From Dyadobacter arcticus (GTDB lineage: Bacteria; Bacteroidota; Bacteroidia; Cytophagales; Spirosomataceae), in the NCBI RefSeq assembly GCF_011762185.1, contig NZ_JAASQJ010000003.1, forward strand, positions 930,001-994,000: a DNA stretch of 64,000 nucleotides. The letters are read 5' to 3'. The notes under the pieces were generated by a model. The model was not told where the DNA came from and did no database searches. It saw nothing but the letters and a program-made list of their open reading frames with translations. Made by a program: the position numbers and the translations under genes. Below are positions 26,888 to 35,618 of the stretch, piece after piece; position 1 is the first letter of the stretch, and every line of letters starts with the position of its first letter.

Positions 26888-29101
26888 ATGAAACGTTACC
26901 TGACTTATACCTTTTGCATGAAAAAACCTCAATTCCACCTCCTCAATCAGCATTCCGGGCTCCTGATCTCCTTTTTCGCTTTTATTCTTTTGGTTGCTTA
27001 TCAAACCAGCAAGGAAGAAGGCCGGACGTGGAGCGTTTACAAAGCAGACTCCCACAGCACCAGCTATTCTCCTTTGGATCAGATCAATACCGCCAATGTT
27101 ACCCGACTTCAGCCAGCCTGGACTTTTGCTTTAAAAGACATGAAAGACGGCGCACGTCCAGGCAGCGCGGAATGTAATCCGGTCATTGTCGACGGCGTCA
27201 TGTACGCGACTTCCGCGAAGCATTGGGTTTATGCAGTGAATGCATCAACGGGTGAGCAAATCTGGTCTTTTGATCCGTTTGCGGGTGCGGAAGGTGGCGG
27301 CGTAAGTCGCGGAGTAACTTATTGGGAAAGTGAAGGCGGTAATGAAAAAAGGATTTTGGTAACGGGCGGGGATAACCTTTTTGCGTTGGATATCAAAAGC
27401 GGAAAACCGATTCTGGATTTTGGCAAAAATGGCAAAGTAAGCATGAATGTCGGGTTAAGGGACGATCCCAAAACCATTTCTGTCATTCCCACTTCCCCTG
27501 GTATTATTTTCAAAGACTTGTTGATCATGGGCGCGGAAGTGTCCGAGTTATATGGCGCGCAGCCTGGTTACATCCGGGCCTATCATTGCAAAACCGGCAA
27601 GCTCGTCTGGACATTCCATACTATTCCATTGCCAGGCGAACCGGGTTATGAAACCTGGCCAAAAGATGCTTACAAATATGCGGGCGGCGCCAATGATTGG
27701 GGTGGCATGAGCGTAGATACGAAACGAGGAATGGTCTTTTTGGCAACCGGCTCACCTACCTATGATTATTATGGCGCCGACCGTAAAGGCAAAAATCTGT
27801 ACGGAAACAGCGTGGTCGCATTGGATGCCGCAACCGGAAAATATGGCTGGCATTTTCAGACCGTCCACCACGACCTTTGGGATTACGACCTCCCCTGCCC
27901 TCCAAACCTGGTAACCGTTAAAAAAGACGGTCCCGACGGTCGGACCCAAAAAGTGGATGCCGTGGCGCAGGTAAGCAAACACGGTTTCATTTTTGTTTTT
28001 AACCGTGAAACCGGAGAACCACTTTTCCCGATTGAAGAACGCAAAGTACCTGCATCCAACATTCCCGGCGAAGAAGCCTGGCCCACCCAGCCATTTCCGC
28101 TGAAACCGAAACCTTTCGCAAGACAGTTCATGACAGAGTCGGATTTAACGCATTATACCAATGCTGGTCATGATTCTATCGTGAAAAAATACCGCTCCAT
28201 GCGGTATGAAGGCCTTTTTACTCCTCCCGATCTGAAAGGGACTTTAATGCTGCCTGGCTCCCGCGGCGGTGCAGAATGGGGAGGAGCAGCGATTGACCCA
28301 ACATCGAGCGTATTGTTTGTTAAATCCAATGACTCCCCCGAAATCGAATCCATGAAAAAGGTTGATTTGGAAGAGGCATCGAAGAATATGTCTGTTTTTC
28401 AACAAGGAAAGTCTCTTTACATGACATATTGCGTGGCTTGTCACGGGAAAGACAAAAATGGGGATGAACCGACTTACCCTTCATTGATTGGCTTACGGAA
28501 CCGGTTGACGAGGGAAGCCGCATTGGATAAAATCAAAAAAGGAGCAGGGAAAATGCCTGCTTTTGCCAGCGTTGTCAAAGGAAAAGACAAAGCGATTATT
28601 GCATTTTTGTACGAAAGAGAGCAGCATAGTACCAGTGCTGTGACCAAATTTGAAACAGGCAAAACCAAACCTGGCGCAGACAAATACCTGAATCTCACCG
28701 CTTACGGCCACTTCCGTGACCCAAATGGCAATCCTGCCCTCACGCCACCCTGGGGAACATTAAGCGCTGTTAACCTCAACACAGGGGAATACGAATGGCA
28801 GGTACCGCTGGGCAATGATGAAAAAAGGCAGCAAAAAAATGGCCCGGAAACAGGACAGGAAGGTTCTGCCGGACCGATCGTCACAGCTGGCGGACTCGTT
28901 TTCATCAGCGGCACCAACGACAAAAATCTCCGTGCATTCGATAAGAAAACGGGCAAACTGCTCTGGAAAACGGAACTTCCAGGGATCGCCAATGCCACCG
29001 CATGCACCTATATGAGCGGCGGCAAGCAATATGTTGCATTATCCGTCGGGGGTACGAAGGAAAATCCTTCCGGGTTTATCATGGCGTTCAAACTCCCGTG
29101 A
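26888..29101 (+). CDS. PQQ-dependent dehydrogenase with internal cytochrome c domain
   Basis: The start is uncertain: ATGs lie at 26783, 26888 and 26918. The first overlaps the divergent M28 start and adds a non-signal-like tail; 26888 or 26918 place a membrane helix (GLLISFFAFILLVAYQ) near the N-terminus. The eight-bladed quinoprotein propeller follows, with repeats such as AVNASTGEQIW, YRAYHCKTGKLVW-like blades, VALDAATGKYGWHFQTVHHDLWDYD and, at the end, RAFDKKTGKLLWK. A class I cytochrome c domain is inserted late, with CVACH at 28430-28444 and KMPAF as the likely axial Met. Such proteins oxidise sugars or alcohols in the periplasm and pass electrons to the respiratory chain. No PQQ biosynthesis genes are in view. 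Confidence 0.9.
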   Translation: MKRYLTYTFCMKKPQFHLLNQHSGLLISFFAFILLVAYQTSKEEGRTWSVYKADSHSTSYSPLDQINTANVTRLQPAWTFALKDMKDGARPGSAECNPVIVDGVMYATSAKHWVYAVNASTGEQIWSFDPFAGAEGGGVSRGVTYWESEGGNEKRILVTGGDNLFALDIKSGKPILDFGKNGKVSMNVGLRDDPKTISVIPTSPGIIFKDLLIMGAEVSELYGAQPGYIRAYHCKTGKLVWTFHTIPLPGEPGYETWPKDAYKYAGGANDWGGMSVDTKRGMVFLATGSPTYDYYGADRKGKNLYGNSVVALDAATGKYGWHFQTVHHDLWDYDLPCPPNLVTVKKDGPDGRTQKVDAVAQVSKHGFIFVFNRETGEPLFPIEERKVPASNIPGEEAWPTQPFPLKPKPFARQFMTESDLTHYTNAGHDSIVKKYRSMRYEGLFTPPDLKGTLMLPGSRGGAEWGGAAIDPTSSVLFVKSNDSPEIESMKKVDLEEASKNMSVFQQGKSLYMTYCVACHGKDKNGDEPTYPSLIGLRNRLTREAALDKIKKGAGKMPAFASVVKGKDKAIIAFLYEREQHSTSAVTKFETGKTKPGADKYLNLTAYGHFRDPNGNPALTPPWGTLSAVNLNTGEYEWQVPLGNDEKRQQKNGPETGQEGSAGPIVTAGGLVFISGTNDKNLRAFDKKTGKLLWKTELPGIANATACTYMSGGKQYVALSVGGTKENPSGFIMAFKLP

Positions 29102-29266
29102 CCTTTGCCGGCTACAACGGGTATTCACTTGCAAGCTGTTGATGGTCAATGGATTCCTGTGAATTTCAAATGGGACGACACCGCCTTTCACGCATTGGAA
29201 TTGAAAAGAGGTTTTGTCCTCAAAAGAATACGTACCGGCAATATGAACGTAACATTGGTACAGTAA
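29102..29266 (+). pseudogene. Protein-like in-frame extension after the quinoprotein stop; possible gene remnant
   Basis: The 55 codons after the TGA at 29099-29101 stay open in the same frame and end at TAA 29264-29266. The translation looks like a folded-protein C-terminus (DGQWIPVNFKWDDTAFHALE, then RTGNMNVTLVQ) and not like random sequence. There is no ATG until near its end, so it is not an independent gene. The quinoprotein itself ends naturally (GFIMAFKLP), so I favour a remnant of another gene over readthrough. The family is not recognised. Confidence 0.35.
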
Positions 29267-29296
29267 ACCGCCTGGCTCATTGGGTTGGGGTTTAGA

Positions 29297-29371
29297 AGCT
29301 GTTAGCTGCGGCCGTCGCACGGTTAGCTTTTTCGAAATTGCAGCCAGTCATCAAGCTAATCGCTAACAGCT
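29297..29371. repeat. Long-loop inverted repeat downstream of the quinoprotein gene
   Basis: AGCTGTTAGC at 29297-29306 is the exact reverse complement of GCTAACAGCT at 29362-29371. The 3' arm is followed by AATAGCTTTT, a weak T tract, so a transcript could form a hairpin with a large loop. AGCTAAT-like words recur in the loop (29354-29360 and 29370-29376). It may be a weak terminator for the + strand or simply a repeat-rich spacer. Confidence 0.35.
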
Positions 29372-29422
29372 AATAGCTTTTCACCCAGCTTTACGTCTAT
29401 TTTTGTAGCTTCCCATTTCCTC

Positions 29423-29902
29423 ATGCCTTTTTTGAAAGACTTTTTTCTCAGGACTCGACATATTGCTTTTTACGGGGCGCTCATGGCCATTCTCGTTTTC
29501 GTTTTGAAATGGCTGCAATGGAAATTCCTGATTGTTGATAATTCGCTCGAAATATACATTGGCTTAATTGCCATCTTTTTTACTGTATTAGGTGTATGGG
29601 CCGCCATGCAGCTTATCAAACCCAAAATCCAGACGGTCGTAGTAGAAAAAGAAATATTTATTGAACCGCCGACAGAATTCGAAATCAATGAGGATGAGTT
29701 GAGAAAGCTTAACCTCAGCAACCGCGAACATGAAGTATTACAGCTGTTGACCAAGGGTTATAGTAATACTGAGATCTCTGAGACCTTGTTCCTATCATTG
29801 AGTACCGTGAAAACCCATGTATCCAGCCTCTTTGTAAAAATGGATGTTAAAAGCAGGGCGCAGGCCATTGAAAAAGCAAAACGGCTGAAAATAACTGCGT
29901 GA
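29423..29902 (+). CDS. Membrane-anchored LuxR-type helix-turn-helix regulator
   Basis: The 159-residue protein has two N-terminal membrane helices (about 14-30 and 43-63) and a C-terminal LuxR/GerE domain of about 65 residues: LSNREHEVLQLLTKGYSNTE, then LSLSTVKTHVSSLFVKMDVK and SRAQAIEKAKRL. A membrane-tethered output with no receiver domain is a Bacteroidota arrangement. It could respond to a membrane signal or partner, although no sensory loop longer than about a dozen residues is visible. The DUF4199 gene 110 bases downstream on the same strand may be a target or partner. Confidence 0.88.
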   Translation: MPFLKDFFLRTRHIAFYGALMAILVFVLKWLQWKFLIVDNSLEIYIGLIAIFFTVLGVWAAMQLIKPKIQTVVVEKEIFIEPPTEFEINEDELRKLNLSNREHEVLQLLTKGYSNTEISETLFLSLSTVKTHVSSLFVKMDVKSRAQAIEKAKRLKITA

Positions 29903-29982
29903 AAAACCTGGACTTTAGTATGAAATCGGTCGGACAAATGCAATCGGTACTAAAGTATGAAGTCAAAAACTAACGTCCATCT

Positions 29983-29990
29983 TAGTTTTG
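29983..29990 (+). promoter_or_regulatory. Candidate Bacteroidota -7 element upstream of the DUF4199 gene
   Basis: TAGTTTTG matches the TAnnTTTG consensus exactly and lies 22 bases before the ATG at 30013, implying a short leader. No clear TTTG is present at the expected -33 distance, so the call is weak; such an 8-mer is also expected several times by chance in 64 kb. Confidence 0.25.
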
Positions 29991-30012
29991 CCCTGAACCT
30001 AATGCAAAAACA

Positions 30013-30534
30013 ATGAAAAGAAATGTATTGATTTTCGGACTGATCCTCGGTGTAATCCTTTGCGCAAATCTGGTGTACATTGTAGACATCTGCTACAACC
30101 ACCCCGACTTTGTAGGTAATGATGTCGTTGGCTACACCGCAATGGTTGTCGTTTTCTCCCTCACCTTTTTTGGTATCAGAAACTACCGCAACAAAGAACT
30201 TGGCGGCTTCATTTCGCTAGGAAAAGCATTTAAGACAGGCGCACTCATTGCGCTGATGGGTTCAACCATTTATGTCATCGTCTGGCTGTTTTATTATTAT
30301 TTATTTGTGCCCGATTTTATGGATAAATATATTCCGCACGTATTGAAAGATGCCGCCCGAAACGGGGCCACAGCCAGGGAATTGGCATCTACAAACACGG
30401 AAATGCAAAAGTTTAAGGAAATGTATAAGAACCCACTATTCATCGTCCTCATTACTTATGTGGAAGTCTTGCCGGTCGGCCTTATTGTTTCGCTGATTAG
30501 TTCTTTGATTTTGAAAAAGAAAGCGAATGTGTAA
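30013..30534 (+). CDS. DUF4199 family membrane protein
   Basis: The 173-residue protein has four membrane helices (about 5-24, 41-57, 76-97 and 146-167). The family-typical pattern is present: a second helix followed by GIRNYRNKELGGFISLGKAFKTG, where the GGFISLGKAFKTG turn is the DUF4199 hallmark, and a long polar segment before the last helix. The function is unknown. It is convergent with the TIM-barrel gene, 32 bases away, and follows the membrane LuxR gene, so a two-gene regulatory unit is possible but not shown. Confidence 0.85.
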   Translation: MKRNVLIFGLILGVILCANLVYIVDICYNHPDFVGNDVVGYTAMVVVFSLTFFGIRNYRNKELGGFISLGKAFKTGALIALMGSTIYVIVWLFYYYLFVPDFMDKYIPHVLKDAARNGATARELASTNTEMQKFKEMYKNPLFIVLITYVEVLPVGLIVSLISSLILKKKANV

Positions 30535-30566
30535 AAGCTCCTCCGCCTTTCCGGACTCTTTTTGCA

Positions 30567-31436
30567 CTATACAACCATCTTATCAAACACTTTCCGCTGT
30601 TCTGCCAGGGATTTGACTTTATCATCGGGATTGGTATGACATTCCAACAGTACCCAGCCTTTGTAATCCATTTTGATCAGGTTTATAATCAGCTCGGGGT
30701 AAGGATAATCCGTCCTGTCCAATTCGCGAACATGAATTGTGTCGCCAAAATATTGTTTTACAAGATCAAAATTGGATTGGAACCCTTTGCCGTTCAAATC
30801 CTGCGGATTACAGTTCCAGCAGATCTTTGCGTTTTTATGATCGGCATATTCCATAATCTTTTTAGTGTTGGGCAGTTCCTGTGTTTGCTCGCCGTGCACT
30901 TCCAAGCGCAGTTGCTGCCCAAAATCAGCGGCATAAGCCGCCAGTTCATGCAACGACTTTCCAATTTGCGCAAGGGTCTGCTCCACGGGCACATCCTTGT
31001 GCAATGCATTGGGTTTCACCTTAACCCCGGTCCCGCCCACATCGGCACTCAGCCGGATGAACTCTTTAGCACGTTCGATGGATATTTTGAGCTTTTCCTG
31101 ATCAGGGAAGTCGAACTGCTGGTTCGTTCCCAGGCCGACGATCTTAACCGGGCTGTCTGCAAATTTCTTTTTCACCTCGGTCCGTTCAGCGGCCGTAAGC
31201 TCAGGCATTACCTTATGTGCGTGCTCCACCCGCAGCTCCACACCATGGATGTGGGTTTCCGAAAGGTTTTTGATGATCGTTGGAACGTCCCAGTCTTTTC
31301 CCCACAGGTAGGTAACAAAACCCAGCTGCATTTGCGGCTTTTTTTGCAGCGCATTTGCTAGCAGGTCCGTAGATAACACCGTTGCACCTGCGAGGAGCGA
31401 AATTCTTTTCAAAAATATGTCTCTGCCTATCAACAT
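30567..31436 (-). CDS. Sugar phosphate isomerase/epimerase-like TIM-barrel protein (xylose isomerase-like superfamily)
   Basis: The 289-residue protein starts with a hydrophobic leader (LKRISLLAGATVLSTDLLANAL), probably a signal or anchor, so it likely acts in the periplasm. The AP-endonuclease-2 type barrel is seen from MQLGFVTYLWGKDWDV, HGVELRVEHAH, VGGTGVKVKPNALH, LRLEVHGEQT with a metal-ligand Glu, ICWNCNPQDL, IHVRELDRTDYPYPE and VLLECHTNPDD. These proteins are frequent in Bacteroidota sugar loci; the substrate is unknown. It is 88 bases downstream of the hybrid kinase gene end on the same strand. Confidence 0.85.
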   Translation of the reverse strand: MLIGRDIFLKRISLLAGATVLSTDLLANALQKKPQMQLGFVTYLWGKDWDVPTIIKNLSETHIHGVELRVEHAHKVMPELTAAERTEVKKKFADSPVKIVGLGTNQQFDFPDQEKLKISIERAKEFIRLSADVGGTGVKVKPNALHKDVPVEQTLAQIGKSLHELAAYAADFGQQLRLEVHGEQTQELPNTKKIMEYADHKNAKICWNCNPQDLNGKGFQSNFDLVKQYFGDTIHVRELDRTDYPYPELIINLIKMDYKGWVLLECHTNPDDKVKSLAEQRKVFDKMVV

Positions 31437-31523
31437 CGTTTTGTCTTTTAAATGGATAATCTAAACCAGAAGACAGAAACCTGTTAAATATCATCGGATA
31501 CCATGACATTTCCATGCAGCATA

Positions 31524-34500
31524 TTAAATATCGGGATGTTGCTTGTGGATTTTTTGGAATGCCCTGATCAAAACCTCTTTGATTAATTCCAGTTTCATTG
31601 GCTTAGCCATATAATCGTCCATCCCAATGCTCAAACAATTATTTCTGTCTTCATTCATCGCATTAGCAGTTAACGCAACAATATAGGGTAGCGGGCCATA
31701 TTGCTCCCGGATGACCTTTGTTGCTTCGAGACCGTCCATTTCAGGCATTTGCACATCCATTAATATCACGTCATAAGAATTCTTCGCCAACCTGGCCAGC
31801 ACTTCGGCTCCGTTGCTGGCGATCTCAACCTCATATCCCATCTTTTTGAGCACATAACGGATAAACTTTTGATTGACCAAATTATCTTCTGCAACCAGAA
31901 TCACCAACGGATACTCGGCCGCAAAGTCTTCATGAAGCAATACCTGTTTTTCTTTTATACCGGACAATGCAATGGCTGCCATGCCTTTTTCTGATATCCG
32001 GCTGCTCAATTTGGTCATGATGTGAAATTGAAACACTGAGCCAATCCCATATTCACTTTTCACGGAAATCTCGCCACCCATCAGCCTGATTAATCTTTCA
32101 CTGATCACCAAACCGAGGCCAGTTCCGCCATATCTGCGATTGACGGAGGAATCCACCTGTGAAAATGCCTTGAACAAATTGGAAAGATCGTCCGATTTAA
32201 TCCCGATCCCTGTATCCTTCACGATAAAGCCAATGCCCATTTCACCGTTGGCCGCTTCGGAATGCTTAAAAATGTTGACAGAAACTTCGCCCTTAGCCGT
32301 AAACTTGATGGCATTACTGATCAGGTTTGTCAAAATTTGTTTGAGCCTCAAACTGTCCCCAATCAGGAATTCCGGCAGATCTGGGTCAATGTGGTACAAT
32401 AAGTCAATATTTTTCTTCGATGCCGTCAAGGCAAAAAGGTCTTTAATCTCTCCAATCGTCAGTCGCAGCTCATACTCCCGCTCTTCCAGATCCGTTTTTC
32501 CGGATTCTATTTTTGAAAAATCAAGAATGTCGTTAATCACATTCACCAGCGTCTCCCCGCAGCTTGCGATTGTTTTGGTGTATTCCCGCTGTTCATCGGT
32601 CAATTCTGTTTCCGACAATAATGCAGTCATACCAATAACCCCGTTCATGGGCGTCCTGATTTCATGGCTCATGGTAGCCAGAAAAATGCTTTTAGCCTGA
32701 TTGGCACGTTCAGCTTCTTCTCTGGCAAGCTGTTCCTGATCGTGCTGTTCGTGCAGTTCCTCTGCTTGTACGCGCAGTTCTTCGGACTGCGACTGCAATT
32801 CTTCATTCAGTAATTGCAGATGGTCCGATTGCGCGTGCAATTCCTCGCTTTGCTTTTGTACGGTCGTGGTCCGCTCTTCGACCAATTTTTCCAATACCGC
32901 TTTTTGCCTGATCATCGCGTTGACGCGGTACCTGTGAAGCAGATAAGCCGAAGTCAATATAAACAAAACTGCCGCTAACCTAAACCACCAGGTTGCCCAA
33001 AAAGGCGGTGTAATAATGATCGCCAGACTGTCAGTACCTCCTATCCATTCTCCTGCAATGTTCTGGACCTTCACTTTAAAAAGGTAACGCCCCGGCGGCA
33101 GGTTGGTGTACACCGCCGTATTTTCGTTACCCACATAGTTCCAGTCCTTATCAAACTTTTCAAGGATATATGCGTAGTTTTTTTGGTTTGAAATATAATC
33201 CAGGGCTGCATAATCCAGGGAAATGAAGGATTGGTCATGTGAAAGTGTGACCGAGCGCGTTTCAGAAATGTCCTGCGACAAAACGGACTCCATATCTCCG
33301 CTTTTTGCGGCGGTAATATCCCGGTTGAATATTTTGAAACGAGTAATTACGATGGGATACCGGCCATTGTCCTGGCTGATCTGGCTGGGATTGAATTTGT
33401 TAAAACCATTTACCCCGCCGAAATACAAATTACCCTCACGGTCTTTATAACCCGACTTTTGCTTAAACTCCTTTGCCTGAAGTCCGTATGCGGTGGAATA
33501 ATTCTGAAATTTTTCAAGTTTCGGATCAAATTTTGACAACCCTTCATCGGTGCTGATCCACAACATTCCCATAGCATCTTCGACAATCGCTTCTGTCACA
33601 TTGTTAATGAGACCGCTCTCAGTAGTATACTTTTTGAACTTGTGGCTTACCGGGTCAAACCGGACGAGCCCTTTTAGCGTGCAAAGCCATAAGATCCCGT
33701 TACGGTCTTCCACCAGGCTGTTAACGGAACTGTTGCTTACTGTTTCATTCCCTGAAACCGTAAACGCGGTAAAGGTATCCGATGCTTTATCATAACGGCT
33801 AAGCTGACCGGAACCTGTGCCAAGCCAAAGGTTACCCTTACGATCAGTCAGAAAGCAATTGACGGTATTGTCAGACAGACTTTTGGAATTGGAAGGATCA
33901 TTTAAATAATGCTTAAAAATCTTTGTCGCCGGATCATAGGCATCAATTCCCTGACCGTAAGTGCTCAGCCATATTTTATGGTCAGGTGTCTTTGCCAGCG
34001 CGTATATATCATTATTTTGTAGACTGGTGGGTACTTCGGGCTGGTGTTTGAAAACGGTGAACTGGCGTGTCTTCGGATCAAAGACACTCACGCCCTCGCC
34101 CCAGGTGCCGACCCATATGTTTTGGTCATCGTCGCCGATAATAGCCAGAACATAATCTCCCGAAATCGCATTGCCTGATTTATTATGCTGGTAAGCTTTA
34201 AATTTTTGGGTTTTGGGGTCAAACAAATTGAGTCCCCCGCCGTCCGTACCGATCCACAGGTTCCGGGCGTCATCCTGATAAAAACAGAGTACAGAATTAT
34301 TGGAAATGCTATTTTCGGAAGAGTTATGTTGAAAATGCTCGAAGCTGTTATTGCTTTTATAAATGTTGATACCGCCGCTGTAGATACCCAGCCATAGGTT
34401 GCCCTGCCGGTCCTTATAAATGTAATCAACTGAGTTGCCTGCAATGCTGCTTGGATCGATTTCATCATGCTTGTAAGCCGCGAAAGTCCAGGCTGTGGTA

Positions 34501-35408
34501 TTTAGAATATTGAGCCCTCCGTTTTCAGTCCCGACCCAAATGCTCCCATTGTTTTCATTAATACTCGTAACCGTATTAATTGATATCGATGAAGGATTCT
34601 CCGGGTTGTTTTTAAAGCGACGGAATGTTCCGTCATTCGATTGATAGAGGTTGAGGCCACTCCCATACGTTCCGATCCAGATCCTGTTTTTACTATCCTG
34701 GTAAACGCATCTTACGTCATTTCCGGACAGCGAAGTTTCCGAGTTAATATCTGTAATAAATCGTTTGAATAGGCCGGTATGCTGATCCAGCAGGTTCAGG
34801 CCCGATGAAGTCCCTGCCCAGATACGTCCTTCCCGATCACAAAAAACGGTATTTACATTATCATCACTCAGGCTTTTCTCATTTTTCAGATCAAACTTGT
34901 AATGGGTAGTTACGATCTGCTTCACGGGATCAAAAACGTCGAGTCCGCCGGTGGTCGCCAACCATAAGTTACCTCCCTTGTCGAAAACAATCCTGTTGAT
35001 GAAATTGCCGGCAATGCTTGTTTGATTCTTTTTGTCGGAGAGGTAATGTTTAAAGAGCCCTTTTTTCCGGTCGAACCTATTCAATCCGCCTCCGCTTGTC
35101 GCAATCCAAATATTTCCGGACCCATCTTCTGCAAGGCTTGTTATAACATCATTGCTCAGGCTGTTCTGGTCTTTTTCATCATTCTTATAGGTTTTGAATT
35201 CCGTTCCGTCGTACCTGTTTAACCCACCATTTGTTCCAATCCAGACAAAACCTTTCCTATCCTGAAATACGCAGTTTACATGATTATCAATCAGTCCGTT
35301 TTCCGAAGAAAGATGCTTAAAATGAAGAGGCTTGCTTTGCCCGAATGCTACTGCTGACAGCCCTTGCAGCAGCCATGCATAATAAAAAAAGCACAAAAAT
35401 AGCTTCAT
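31524..35408 (-). CDS. Hybrid two-component sensor kinase with propeller sensor, C-terminal receiver and no DNA-binding domain
   Basis: The ATG at 35408 opens a signal-like helix ([24 protein letters not shown]), giving 1294 residues; a GTG at 35483 is rejected. About 12-14 two-component propeller repeats (the recurrent pattern [13 protein letters not shown]) form two periplasmic propellers, followed by a Y_Y_Y domain ([14 protein letters not shown]), one membrane helix ([18 protein letters not shown]), a long Gln/Glu coiled coil, HisKA with [15 protein letters not shown] (phospho-His near residue 912), HATPase ([12 protein letters not shown]) and a receiver ([11 protein letters not shown], Asp near 1217). 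Unlike classic HTCS regulators of PULs there is no AraC domain at the end, so output must pass through another protein. It is divergent from the giant membrane protein gene. Confidence 0.93.
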   Translation of the reverse strand: MKLFLCFFYYAWLLQGLSAVAFGQSKPLHFKHLSSENGLIDNHVNCVFQDRKGFVWIGTNGGLNRYDGTEFKTYKNDEKDQNSLSNDVITSLAEDGSGNIWIATSGGGLNRFDRKKGLFKHYLSDKKNQTSIAGNFINRIVFDKGGNLWLATTGGLDVFDPVKQIVTTHYKFDLKNEKSLSDDNVNTVFCDREGRIWAGTSSGLNLLDQHTGLFKRFITDINSETSLSGNDVRCVYQDSKNRIWIGTYGSGLNLYQSNDGTFRRFKNNPENPSSISINTVTSINENNGSIWVGTENGGLNILNTTAWTFAAYKHDEIDPSSIAGNSVDYIYKDRQGNLWLGIYSGGINIYKSNNSFEHFQHNSSENSISNNSVLCFYQDDARNLWIGTDGGGLNLFDPKTQKFKAYQHNKSGNAISGDYVLAIIGDDDQNIWVGTWGEGVSVFDPKTRQFTVFKHQPEVPTSLQNNDIYALAKTPDHKIWLSTYGQGIDAYDPATKIFKHYLNDPSNSKSLSDNTVNCFLTDRKGNLWLGTGSGQLSRYDKASDTFTAFTVSGNETVSNSSVNSLVEDRNGILWLCTLKGLVRFDPVSHKFKKYTTESGLINNVTEAIVEDAMGMLWISTDEGLSKFDPKLEKFQNYSTAYGLQAKEFKQKSGYKDREGNLYFGGVNGFNKFNPSQISQDNGRYPIVITRFKIFNRDITAAKSGDMESVLSQDISETRSVTLSHDQSFISLDYAALDYISNQKNYAYILEKFDKDWNYVGNENTAVYTNLPPGRYLFKVKVQNIAGEWIGGTDSLAIIITPPFWATWWFRLAAVLFILTSAYLLHRYRVNAMIRQKAVLEKLVEERTTTVQKQSEELHAQSDHLQLLNEELQSQSEELRVQAEELHEQHDQEQLAREEAERANQAKSIFLATMSHEIRTPMNGVIGMTALLSETELTDEQREYTKTIASCGETLVNVINDILDFSKIESGKTDLEEREYELRLTIGEIKDLFALTASKKNIDLLYHIDPDLPEFLIGDSLRLKQILTNLISNAIKFTAKGEVSVNIFKHSEAANGEMGIGFIVKDTGIGIKSDDLSNLFKAFSQVDSSVNRRYGGTGLGLVISERLIRLMGGEISVKSEYGIGSVFQFHIMTKLSSRISEKGMAAIALSGIKEKQVLLHEDFAAEYPLVILVAEDNLVNQKFIRYVLKKMGYEVEIASNGAEVLARLAKNSYDVILMDVQMPEMDGLEATKVIREQYGPLPYIVALTANAMNEDRNNCLSIGMDDYMAKPMKLELIKEVLIRAFQKIHKQHPDI

Positions 35409-35618
35409 GTTTTTTCTCGCCAAACGTAAAATTACTTCGTAGATTTTTACGCGGTAATATACGTTTAAAAAGCGCTTGCACACTATTTTCTCAGGAATTT
35501 GATTTGGGTCCGGCGCCTGTTCATCACCCCTGATCCGCTTAATAAGTTTAGAAGTTAATCTGATGTAACTTATTGATTATTAGTTACCTTCAAAACTGAC
35601 TCCTTCAACGTTCATCTC

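Noticed and set aside
30636..31361. 241-codon open frame on the + strand opposite the TIM-barrel gene
   Set aside because: It is fully antisense to a gene with recognisable family motifs and its translation shows no domain; a codon-bias shadow.
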